A stretch of 64,000 bases of DNA from an uncultured Blautia sp. (GTDB lineage Bacteria > Bacillota > Clostridia > Lachnospirales > Lachnospiraceae): the NCBI GenBank assembly GCA_946557785.1, contig CAMNTH010000005.1, positions 1-64,000 of the forward strand. The letters are read 5' to 3'. The translations under genes were made by a program, and so were the position numbers. This document shows, piece by piece, positions 43,299-51,269 of the stretch. The notes under the pieces are model-generated. The model was not told where the DNA came from, did not search any database, and saw only the letters and a program-made list of their open reading frames with translations. Each line of letters begins with the position of its first letter. Within the stretch, counting starts at the first letter, position 1.

Positions 43299-44780
43299 CT
43301 ATAATTTTAATGAATTAAGTGACTTCAAAATATAGCTTATTCTTTTTCTGAATACCAGTAAAATTGTGCCAGAAAATCCGCCCATGGCGAATATCATTGC
43401 AATATATTGATTAAGTTTATTAAATATAAGTTTCCCATTAATGAAGTAAAACACCGTTGCAACAAAAGCAAGGCCTAAGACAAAAGACAAAATATCCTTC
43501 AAATCTATAATATCCATCCATTTTGCATTTAGAATTTCAGCTGATCTTCTTAAAATAGCTATTGTATATCCAGTAGTTACAATTAATGTGGCTATTGCTG
43601 GTCCGATATTTCCCCATATATTAAAGAAAATAATATTAAAAACCAAATTCGCAATCAAAGAAAATGCCGAGTATTTCGTCAAAAGCTTAGCGTTTCCACT
43701 TGCAGTTAATATTAAATGCATACTTGCAAACTTCATCATACTGTCAATAACGTAAATGATAAATATTGTCTCACCTGCCAGATATTCCTGTGAATACAAA
43801 AAACAGATTGCCTGTTTTGCAACAATTAGGACTGCACAGCCAAAAGTCCATACTGTGTAATAACCGATTTTTAAATAATTTTTAAATAATGTAATAGAAT
43901 TTATGTGTTGTTTTTGAGAAATATATTTCATTATATAGGGTATTAAAACTGTAGCAAATGAAAGGACAATCATATCAAACGGCAGCACCTTCGAACAATT
44001 AGAATAAATTGCTATTGTTTCTGTATCAGCCATATTACCAATGATAAGTTTGTCTATATCTCGTGTTAATGTATTAGTTAGTGCAAATATCCCCATTGGA
44101 AATCCATATTTCATAATTTCTTTCACCAATCCAAAATCACACTGGAACGGAGAAACCACAAACTCTTTTTTAGAAAAAAGAAATGCAAAAAAAGCCAACT
44201 GCAACACATCTAAAAAGATCAATGCCACATATATCGCAATTACGCTTTTAAATAAATGAACAGCAATAAAAACAGAAACCACCTTTAAAATGGAAACAAT
44301 TAAATTTCTAATCGCAATAACTTTTGCCTTTCCTATAGAAACAAATAATACCTGATAAAAATAAATTATATTGTCTAACATTGGTTTTATGGAAATGATC
44401 ACAACAACCAATTTTAAACCTACGTTTGAAAAATATCGTGCAATCAAACCGCGTCCCCAAAAGACAACACAAACCAGTACAATCCCAGCAATCATTTCTA
44501 TCGCATATACTGTATTAACAATCTGAATTCGTTTTTCTTTAGAGTATTTTCCAGAACTGTCATTAAAAAAATAGTTTATTGCATCTCCTAATCCAAGTAA
44601 AAGAACCGACACACAAATTGACACAATAATATTTGCTTGTGAATACGTCCCATAGTCAGTTAATGAAAGTCCTACTGATAATATCTTGGTTTGGAGTATT
44701 GCTGTAAAAGTTGTTATGAATTTAACAACTGAAAGAAACACTGAATCCCATGTAGCTCCTTTCATACTAATCTTTTTCAT
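43299..44780 (-). CDS. Oligosaccharide flippase (Wzx-like)
   Basis: A 493-residue membrane protein with about twelve to fourteen hydrophobic helices of the MOP/PST flippase family, which turns lipid-linked repeat units outward. N-terminal MKGATWDSVFLSVVKFITTF and the mid-protein ALTNTLTRDIDKLIIGNMAD fit Wzx proteins; such proteins have low sequence identity, so specificity is unknown. The DNA is markedly A+T-rich. It overlaps the preceding acyltransferase by 14 bases. Confidence 0.88.
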   Translation of the reverse strand: MKKISMKGATWDSVFLSVVKFITTFTAILQTKILSVGLSLTDYGTYSQANIIVSICVSVLLLGLGDAINYFFNDSSGKYSKEKRIQIVNTVYAIEMIAGIVLVCVVFWGRGLIARYFSNVGLKLVVVIISIKPMLDNIIYFYQVLFVSIGKAKVIAIRNLIVSILKVVSVFIAVHLFKSVIAIYVALIFLDVLQLAFFAFLFSKKEFVVSPFQCDFGLVKEIMKYGFPMGIFALTNTLTRDIDKLIIGNMADTETIAIYSNCSKVLPFDMIVLSFATVLIPYIMKYISQKQHINSITLFKNYLKIGYYTVWTFGCAVLIVAKQAICFLYSQEYLAGETIFIIYVIDSMMKFASMHLILTASGNAKLLTKYSAFSLIANLVFNIIFFNIWGNIGPAIATLIVTTGYTIAILRRSAEILNAKWMDIIDLKDILSFVLGLAFVATVFYFINGKLIFNKLNQYIAMIFAMGGFSGTILLVFRKRISYILKSLNSLKL

Positions 44781-45366
44781 AATTTTCTCCCCGCTTTAGT
44801 TTCTTAACTACTCTAGCAGGATTACCTACAGCAACACAGTATTCTGGAACATCATGTGTTACTACGGATCCCAATCCTACTATGGAACCTTTACCAATTG
44901 TCACCCCTTTCATTATTACTGCATTTTTTCCTATCCATACATTTTCTTCAATTACAATCGGTTTACTATGGGCATAATTCCAAGTCCAAAGTTCATTTGT
45001 CATGTAGTTTTCACATTCGGACAATAACATTCTCTCTTCTGGATCAGTTGGATGATTATTATTGTCACAAATAAGAACATTATTGGATATTATCACATTA
45101 TCTCCTATAGTAACTCTCTCTTTTGATTGAATATACGTACCTGAGCCTATATATATATTATTCCCAACGATTATTTTACCTGAACACATTGCTTGGAAAA
45201 TTCCAAAGCAACAACCATGGTTTCCAATCACAATATTATCGCGTTTTCCTGTATTTAAAACACCTGAACTAGTTGCAAACTGTATATTTTTTCCCACTAT
45301 AGCTTTCTTTCTAATTTCATTTTCCTTCTTTTGCATAATAAGTTTTTTCAGAAAACCTTTAATCAT
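44767..45366 (-). CDS. Left-handed beta-helix acyltransferase, CatB/WbbJ type
   Basis: A 199-residue hexapeptide-repeat protein. Repeats such as GNHGCCFGIFQ, VGNNIYIGSGTYI and IEENVWIGKNAVIMKGVTIG end in GLGSVVTHDVPEYCVAVGNP, the usual trimeric acetyl-CoA-dependent O-acetyltransferase pattern with a DNNNHPTD loop carrying the catalytic histidine. It probably O- or N-acetylates a sugar of the repeat unit. Confidence 0.85.
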   Translation of the reverse strand: MIKGFLKKLIMQKKENEIRKKAIVGKNIQFATSSGVLNTGKRDNIVIGNHGCCFGIFQAMCSGKIIVGNNIYIGSGTYIQSKERVTIGDNVIISNNVLICDNNNHPTDPEERMLLSECENYMTNELWTWNYAHSKPIVIEENVWIGKNAVIMKGVTIGKGSIVGLGSVVTHDVPEYCVAVGNPARVVKKLKRGENYEKD

Positions 45367-45379
45367 GAATCAAACTCCT

Positions 45380-45922
45380 CTACTGAATCGGAACATTTCT
45401 TTCTCTCAAAATATTCTCATGTTTTCTAATCTCACTTTCAGTAAAGCGCGGTATATTTTTAGCTGAAGGTACACCCACATATATTGAGTACGCCGGTATG
45501 TTTCTTGTTACAACTGCTCCAGCACCAATTACACTACCGCGCCCTACAGTAACACCTTTTAAAATAATCGATCGTGTTCCTATCCAACAGCCAGATTCAA
45601 TTGTAACATCTGCATCGTACCCCCCCCCTAGATTATCTTTATCCTTATCTGTAATTTCACATATATGTTTTCCCACAATATCTGTTGGATGATCTCCTGA
45701 ATAAATTGTTACATTTGGTCCAAACATTACATAATCATGTATTTTTATCGTAGCTCCTGTTGAGACAAAATATGCACCAACACCAACTGTAACGTTATCA
45801 CCACATTCAACATTTCCTTGGAAATGGCAATTTTTTGAAATGCGAACATTATTCCCGCATTTCTTTAAGGCTTTTTTTCTTTTATTTTGTATAATCTTAT
45901 AAATCATTATCTTAAACTTCAT
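45380..45922 (-). CDS. Left-handed beta-helix acyltransferase with an internal G9 tract
   Basis: A 180-residue hexapeptide-repeat acetyltransferase: NVTVGVGAYFVSTGATI, FGPNVTIYSGDHPTD (catalytic histidine) and GCWIGTRSIILKGVTVGRGS, ending VTRNIPAYSIYVGVPS. The coding strand has nine consecutive G residues at 45620-45628, encoding Gly-Gly-Gly in an otherwise A+T-rich gene. Loss or gain of one base would truncate the protein, so it may be phase-variable. It overlaps the wzy-like stop by 11 bases. Confidence 0.85.
   Translation of the reverse strand: MKFKIMIYKIIQNKRKKALKKCGNNVRISKNCHFQGNVECGDNVTVGVGAYFVSTGATIKIHDYVMFGPNVTIYSGDHPTDIVGKHICEITDKDKDNLGGGYDADVTIESGCWIGTRSIILKGVTVGRGSVIGAGAVVTRNIPAYSIYVGVPSAKNIPRFTESEIRKHENILRERNVPIQ
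45620..45628 (-). repeat. G9 homopolymer in a capsule acetyltransferase gene
   Basis: Nine C residues on the plus strand (G on the coding strand) within an A+T-rich gene. The length agrees with the reading frame through Leu-Gly-Gly-Gly-Tyr. Such tracts are common sites of slipped-strand mispairing. Confidence 0.85.
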
Positions 45923-47045
45923 AATAATCCCATTCTCTTTGTTCCGGCATTGACGATAGCCAACACAATATTACCCACAAACAGCGATTGTCTATTGCAT
46001 CAAGAAACATAATCTGCAGCAAGCAACCAGTCAAAATGCAAAAATAAGTCTTGTTTACTCTAAATGTTTTGGCCAAAAGTCTCATTGAGAACATTGAAAA
46101 AAGCATAAAACCTATAACTCCAGTTTCACTCAATAACTGAATATATGTATTGTGAGAGGCCTTCCCATAAATACGAGTCATTGCACCCAGACCTTTTCCC
46201 AAAACAGGAGATTGTCTCCATGCATTAAACGCTCTATTCCAAAGTTCTATTCTTCCGTTATCATTTTCTTCTCCAAACACAGTCATACGTTCCCACTGAA
46301 GAGTATAATTCGAAGCTAAATATTTCGACAGATAAACCACGGCCACTACTATGAGCATTACCCAGATTATTTTTGTCACTATTGAAACTTTATTTTTTTG
46401 TAGATAAACACTCAAAACTAATATATTTGAAATTAGCAGGCTCAACATGTTACCTCTAGAAGCCGTGTAAACAATGGCAATGGTTAAAATGACGTAACAT
46501 ACTAAATTAATCAAACGCTTCTTTCCTTCAAGAATATTATCCAAAATCAATACCGAAGCTGAAACAAATGGAATTCCAATAAAATTAGGATCTAACTTAG
46601 TGTTAAACAGCACAATGCTATCATGATAATACCTTGTTGTACCCAATTGATAGCAAGACCAAATAGTAAGTAATGCATATATTACTGTTGACACAGTAAA
46701 AACAAATCTCAGAAAATTTTCTTCTGGTTTTTCCAAAGAATACATTGCTAATAAGACGATACATAATAATATTTGTGCGATATATCTTAAAATGTAACTT
46801 GGAAAACTACCTGAAAATAAAGTCGAAAACAATGTAAATGTAAGAAAAAGTATTAGTATCTTACTTTCTCTCGGTAAGTAAAACAGTTTAAAAGATACAC
46901 CTCCACTAGAAAATGCTGTAAATATAGCAAGCATCAATGTCACAAGTGCTGTAACAGTTCCTAATCTCATATATGATGTTTGAAATAGCATCAGCGCCAT
47001 AAAGATTCCAAACCAGATTATAGGAGTTCGCACTTTATTGTCCAT
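45912..47045 (-). CDS. O-antigen/capsule polymerase (Wzy-like)
   Basis: A 377-residue protein with about ten to eleven membrane helices. The large periplasmic loop near the C-terminus contains GRIELWNRAFNAWRQSPVLG and KGLGAMTRIYGKASHNTYIQ, the pattern of the O-antigen ligase/Wzy_C family. It would polymerise repeat units outside the membrane. Its presence with Wzx supports the Wzx/Wzy pathway. The gene is A+T-rich and strain-specific in appearance. Confidence 0.85.
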   Translation of the reverse strand: MDNKVRTPIIWFGIFMALMLFQTSYMRLGTVTALVTLMLAIFTAFSSGGVSFKLFYLPRESKILILFLTFTLFSTLFSGSFPSYILRYIAQILLCIVLLAMYSLEKPEENFLRFVFTVSTVIYALLTIWSCYQLGTTRYYHDSIVLFNTKLDPNFIGIPFVSASVLILDNILEGKKRLINLVCYVILTIAIVYTASRGNMLSLLISNILVLSVYLQKNKVSIVTKIIWVMLIVVAVVYLSKYLASNYTLQWERMTVFGEENDNGRIELWNRAFNAWRQSPVLGKGLGAMTRIYGKASHNTYIQLLSETGVIGFMLFSMFSMRLLAKTFRVNKTYFCILTGCLLQIMFLDAIDNRCLWVILCWLSSMPEQREWDYYEV

Positions 47046-47073
47046 ATTGTATTCACCTCCATAGTGTCCCCAT

Positions 47074-48174
47074 TTATGCTTCTATATCCGAATAGACCTT
47101 ACAAAGCATGGCAATATTGCTTTCTAAAGTATAATTAGAACTCAAATCTCGGTTTTTCGTTTGCATTTCTTCTAAAATGCCCGGGGTGTCATACAATCTT
47201 CTTACTGCCGTTTCTATATCATGATGGCTTTTCACTCCAATCCAAATTACATTGTTCTCATTCAAAATTTCCGGAGTTGCCCCAACTTTCGTTGAAATCA
47301 GAGCACATCCCTGACTCATTCCTTCCAATATAACAAGCGGCATCCCTTCATGATAGGATGGCAATAATAATACATCTGCCCGATTAAATAATGCTGTTTT
47401 TTGTTTTCCAGAAACATACCCCCATATAGTAGCTTTTTCACCAAGTCTGTCAAATAAACTATTCACGTCACTCTTGATTGATTTATCAGTAAATTTCCCG
47501 CATAGATCCAAATGAAAATCTATATCCTTAAGGTTGTTTAAAGCAGTCAGTAATTCCAGCACTCCTTTTTCTCTGTGTATCGCACCTACATAAATCAAAT
47601 GCAGCTTTGCTGTCCTTTTCAATGCTGCATTATTGCCGACAGTTTCCATATCATGAAAATTATAAAGTACTTTACATCTTTCTTTATACAGCCCTGCTTC
47701 GATAAATTGCTTTTCAATCTCTTTTGACAAAAAAATCACCTTACTGACATATTTATTCATATATGAAATCAATAAATTCCTTAGCAGACGTATTCTGTTA
47801 AATACTGTATTAATATCCCCCACATGGATATTGATAACTACAGAGCAGTTAAATTTCTTTTTTGCCATTTTTGCCAATAAAATGTCTTTTAAAAACAGAA
47901 ACTCTCTAGATGTATGTATGTTTATAATTACATCAGAATCATCTTTTATTTTACTGGATAATGCCTTCCTCTGCTGAAAAATGTATACAATATTATTTAA
48001 TTTTGAGTTATGTTTATCCCATTTCCCCGCAGGTTGATAATCAAATACATCAATTTGAACACCTGCATTTTTAAACAAATCTTTATTTTTCAAATATGAC
48101 TGTAGAATCGAAACTACTCCACCTACATAGGAATTATTGTGCGGCATTCTACAACACATTAAAACTTTTTTCAT
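47074..48174 (-). CDS. Glycosyltransferase family 4 protein
   Basis: A 366-residue GT-B fold enzyme. The N-terminus carries CCRMPHNNSYVGGVVS; the donor-binding half has LIYVGAIHREKGVLELLTAL and the EX7E motif region LLPSYHEGMPLVILEGMSQG. It adds one sugar to the lipid-linked repeat unit on the cytoplasmic side. Donor and linkage are not predictable. Confidence 0.88.
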   Translation of the reverse strand: MKKVLMCCRMPHNNSYVGGVVSILQSYLKNKDLFKNAGVQIDVFDYQPAGKWDKHNSKLNNIVYIFQQRKALSSKIKDDSDVIINIHTSREFLFLKDILLAKMAKKKFNCSVVINIHVGDINTVFNRIRLLRNLLISYMNKYVSKVIFLSKEIEKQFIEAGLYKERCKVLYNFHDMETVGNNAALKRTAKLHLIYVGAIHREKGVLELLTALNNLKDIDFHLDLCGKFTDKSIKSDVNSLFDRLGEKATIWGYVSGKQKTALFNRADVLLLPSYHEGMPLVILEGMSQGCALISTKVGATPEILNENNVIWIGVKSHHDIETAVRRLYDTPGILEEMQTKNRDLSSNYTLESNIAMLCKVYSDIEA

Positions 48175-48225
48175 ATTTTACCTTTCCGATTTTCCGTATA
48201 CCAATTTATATCTAAAATCAGAAAA

Positions 48226-49380
48226 TCACATTATACTATTAACAAAATCTACAATCTTCTTAGATTGAAGATAATAGTTTTTCTTTCCTATAAACTCCTG
48301 TGCAGCTTCACAATATTCGATATATTGCTCATCTTTTAATTGCAAATTGTGAATTATTGCTTTTTTTACCTTTTCCTTGTCTGCCTGATCGACTGGAACA
48401 ATATACTCAAAATATTCCTCTGGTATCCCAAGTAATTTTGTAGATAAAACCAGACTACCTGATGCAATGTATTCAAGAATTTTCGATGGAAAAGAATATT
48501 TTGTTAGTTCTTCAGCAGGTGAGCGAAAGTTTATTAATATTTTCGCTTTTTCTTCCATCTCAAGAACCTCTTTATTATTTACCCTGCCAAAATATTTGAT
48601 TCTGGAATCTTGCGAAGCAAGTGCTCTTATTGTATCTTCGTCAGATCCAACACCACAAATCCACACTTCGCATATTTCCGGTATTTCTTTGCAACACTCT
48701 AACAAGAACGGAATTTTATTATCTGCCGCCAAACCACCGGCATACATGATTATATTTTTTTTGCCGGATGTTGGTTTCTTTCTAATTTCCGGTGCAATTC
48801 CTTCCAGAACCATAGTACGTTTGCTTTTGTACCGTACAACATTTTTCATCTCAGCTGAAAAAAATACATATCCATCAAACTGCTCATTAAACCAAGTAAA
48901 GACTCTCTTTTTTATTTTCGAAAAAAACGAATTCCCATAGCGTCGTAACTCCGGTACTTCCGAACAGATTGTGACAAACTTAATATTATATTTTTTCTTA
49001 TATTTAACAAGATAATGCTCAAATATTGGATTGACGGCATACATGATCACTCTTAAACCATCCTGACTCTTTTTACATATATCTAGTAAGTATTGCTCAA
49101 ATATCTTCCCTGCCAAAATTGCACTCCTCGCACTACTCTTTTCTATCGGAAGATGTTTAACCTTAGCATTTTCAATATAACTTTGTGTTGGAATCTGCAA
49201 TCTGCCATTTGTTGGAACATAAGAAATAAAATCAATATTTTCTCCCAACTGAGCATGTAATCCCCGAATCAGGTTATACTCAAACTTCTGTCTAGCAACA
49301 GACATATTATTAATCTTCTCTTTTAAAATCAATTCAAACGTCATCTCGTCAACATAGTATCCAACAAATAAATAATGCAT
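48226..49380 (-). CDS. Glycosyltransferase (GT4-like)
   Basis: A 384-residue GT-B type protein. The C-terminal half has IIMYAGGLAADNKIPFLLEC, YFGRVNNKEVLEMEEKAKIL and INFRSPAEELTKYSFPSKIL with EYIASG, equivalent to the EX7E donor region of GT4 enzymes. The N-terminal half diverges from typical family members. It should act on the capsule repeat unit. The ATG at 49380 has AAGGAA. Confidence 0.8.
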   Translation of the reverse strand: MHYLFVGYYVDEMTFELILKEKINNMSVARQKFEYNLIRGLHAQLGENIDFISYVPTNGRLQIPTQSYIENAKVKHLPIEKSSARSAILAGKIFEQYLLDICKKSQDGLRVIMYAVNPIFEHYLVKYKKKYNIKFVTICSEVPELRRYGNSFFSKIKKRVFTWFNEQFDGYVFFSAEMKNVVRYKSKRTMVLEGIAPEIRKKPTSGKKNIIMYAGGLAADNKIPFLLECCKEIPEICEVWICGVGSDEDTIRALASQDSRIKYFGRVNNKEVLEMEEKAKILINFRSPAEELTKYSFPSKILEYIASGSLVLSTKLLGIPEEYFEYIVPVDQADKEKVKKAIIHNLQLKDEQYIEYCEAAQEFIGKKNYYLQSKKIVDFVNSIM

Positions 49381-49384
49381 TTTT

Positions 49385-49930
49385 TTATTCCTTATAATGA
49401 TAATATTCTTTTAAAGCCCTATCTTTTTTTTCGTATTTTAAATGTCCCAATCCCAAAGATTCTTTCTTTGCCTTTTCAAAATAATCATCTGCAGTTTTTA
49501 TTACTCGTGCTGGGACGCCTACTGCAACGGAGTTACTCGGAATATCATGTGTTACAACTGCTCCTGTTCCGATAATTACTTTATCGCCAATCGTCACTCC
49601 CCCCATTATGGTTGCGCGCGCTCCAATATACACTTCATTGCCAATGACAATTGGTCGGGTCAATTCCAGTGTTGGCTCCTGATTCCTAAAGAGAAGCGTT
49701 GCACCATCATGGGTTACAAATCTGCATTCCGCTGTAACATAAACATTATTTCCCAATGTAATAATCCAGGGTTCCGTTCCCCAGGAAACCTTCCCGTAGA
49801 CATGGCAATTATCACCCATATTGACTCCGATTTTTCTCGCAAAGAATTCATGACTTATTTTATCCAATATAAAATAATAGGGATTGATAAATAACTTCTT
49901 CACTTTTCTTAATATGCTATTCATCTTCAT
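49385..49930 (-). CDS. Left-handed beta-helix acyltransferase
   Basis: A 181-residue hexapeptide acetyltransferase. RFVTHDGATLLFRNQEP contains the catalytic histidine, and the coil IGNEVYIGARATIMGGVTIG leads to VTHDIPSNSVAVGVPARVI. It starts at the last base of the CDP-alcohol transferase stop region, so it is coupled to that gene. It probably acetylates a sugar of the repeat unit. Confidence 0.87.
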   Translation of the reverse strand: MKMNSILRKVKKLFINPYYFILDKISHEFFARKIGVNMGDNCHVYGKVSWGTEPWIITLGNNVYVTAECRFVTHDGATLLFRNQEPTLELTRPIVIGNEVYIGARATIMGGVTIGDKVIIGTGAVVTHDIPSNSVAVGVPARVIKTADDYFEKAKKESLGLGHLKYEKKDRALKEYYHYKE

Positions 49931-50673
49931 TAATGCTCCCTATCATATTTATCTGCCTTGTAGATATAAATCACTGTAGTCGAAACCAATGCGAAAATAT
50001 TAAACGCACAATAAAATAATGTCATCAAATCATATGCGCCAAAGATTCCACACAATATCGTCAGAGGCATAAATGCGCCCGAAATACCAATTTCTTTTCC
50101 CACTCTTCTCCGAATATAAGAAAGTGACTTTTTGCTTTCGTTGATATAATCTGTAGGAACATAATCGGAACGTTTCATAGAGAAATTCCCATAATCCTTG
50201 TTTATCAGTCTTGCAAGAATATCCGAGATACATGACACAGCACCAATTACAATAATCCAGTGACTACCATTCAGAAAAATTCCTCCGTCAACGTATGTGC
50301 GAATTGATATTGCAAGATATACAAAAGCAACTACATAGTATCCACCTATATCGTCTACAAACTCTCCATAAATTGTTTTCTGTTTCCTACAACGTGCTAT
50401 ATTTCCATCTACACAGTCCAAGATCAGCCATAGATTAATAGCGACAATTGCTGCCACCAGGGTCCACATAGCCGGTACAGCAAAGCAAACGAATGAAAAC
50501 AGCGCTACGAAAATAGAAAGCACAGAAACACCATTCGGTGAAAATCCCAAATTGATCAACAAAAATGTAAATAGGAAGGATGTTTTCCGTACCCACAGTT
50601 TCACCCACCAGGAACTATTCGAATTCTTTTTCACCGGAAGTGAATCTAAAATCTGGCTATATGTATATTTCAT
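49930..50673 (-). CDS. CDP-alcohol phosphatidyltransferase family protein
   Basis: A 247-residue membrane enzyme with about six helices. The signature D-x2-DG-x2-AR-x8-G-x3-D-x3-D is complete in DCVDGNIARCRKQ followed by GEFVDDIGG. Family members transfer a phosphoalcohol from a CDP-alcohol to another alcohol. With the cytidylyltransferase gene just upstream it suggests a capsule decorated with or built from glycerol phosphate or another phosphoalcohol. The ATG at 50673 has AAAGGAG. Confidence 0.88.
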   Translation of the reverse strand: MKYTYSQILDSLPVKKNSNSSWWVKLWVRKTSFLFTFLLINLGFSPNGVSVLSIFVALFSFVCFAVPAMWTLVAAIVAINLWLILDCVDGNIARCRKQKTIYGEFVDDIGGYYVVAFVYLAISIRTYVDGGIFLNGSHWIIVIGAVSCISDILARLINKDYGNFSMKRSDYVPTDYINESKKSLSYIRRRVGKEIGISGAFMPLTILCGIFGAYDLMTLFYCAFNIFALVSTTVIYIYKADKYDREH

Positions 50674-50736
50674 ACAAACCTCTCCTTTCAACTCTCCGAC
50701 TAATAAATTTGATTAGTCTCATTCATACTCCATTGA

Positions 50737-50844
50737 TTACTTCATGCCCCTATATATAATCCTTAACTTATTTCTAACCGCCGTAGAATTATCTGGAACA
50801 TCTTCAAATATGACTGTACCAGCCCCTCCACTTTCCAAATTCAT
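50737..50844 (-). pseudogene. Small ORF, C-terminal remnant of an acetyltransferase
   Basis: A 35-residue frame starts one base inside the cytidylyltransferase stop (TGATG) and includes GTVIFEDVPDNSTAV followed by RNKLRIIYRG. This resembles the C-terminal end of hexapeptide acetyltransferases (VPDNS..VGNP), with no body. It is probably left by an in-frame deletion; a functional micro-protein is less likely. Confidence 0.45.
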
Positions 50845-51269
50845 CACATAGTCTGCCCAATTCTATCTCTAAGCATCGTAGATGAAACCGACTGTGTATA
50901 TGGTAAATAAACCATATCTACACCGATTTCCAAAAGTTCTCTTTCTATACGCTTCCACTTTTCCGTACCTTTCCAGTCATCTCCAACAAACATGACATCA
51001 ATATCATATTTGACTGCAGCAGATTTTTTATCTGAATAGTCTGTCTGTGGAACTACTTCATCAACATATCGAATTGCTTCCACAATCCTTACCCTGTCTT
51101 CAAAATTAATAATTGGCTTTTTATGCTTGTTCTGCCAAACGACCTCATCTGTTGAAACAGCAACAATCAAGTACTCACAATATTGCTTTGCACTCATAAT
51201 TACATTCAGATGCCCTACATGGAACATATCGTAGACACCTGCTGTATATCCTACTTTGTATTTTTTCAC
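50844..51269 (-). CDS. Glycerol-3-phosphate cytidylyltransferase-like protein (TagD-like)
   Basis: A 141-residue cytidylyltransferase. The nucleotide-binding HxGH motif is DMFHVGHLNVI, with VGDDWKGTEKW and YLPYTQSVSSTML completing the TagD pattern. It makes CDP-glycerol (or another CDP-alcohol) from CTP. It starts with GTG at 51269, behind GGAG, and overlaps the stop of the preceding gene. The natural partner is the CDP-alcohol transferase downstream. Confidence 0.9.
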   Translation of the reverse strand: MKKYKVGYTAGVYDMFHVGHLNVIMSAKQYCEYLIVAVSTDEVVWQNKHKKPIINFEDRVRIVEAIRYVDEVVPQTDYSDKKSAAVKYDIDVMFVGDDWKGTEKWKRIERELLEIGVDMVYLPYTQSVSSTMLRDRIGQTM

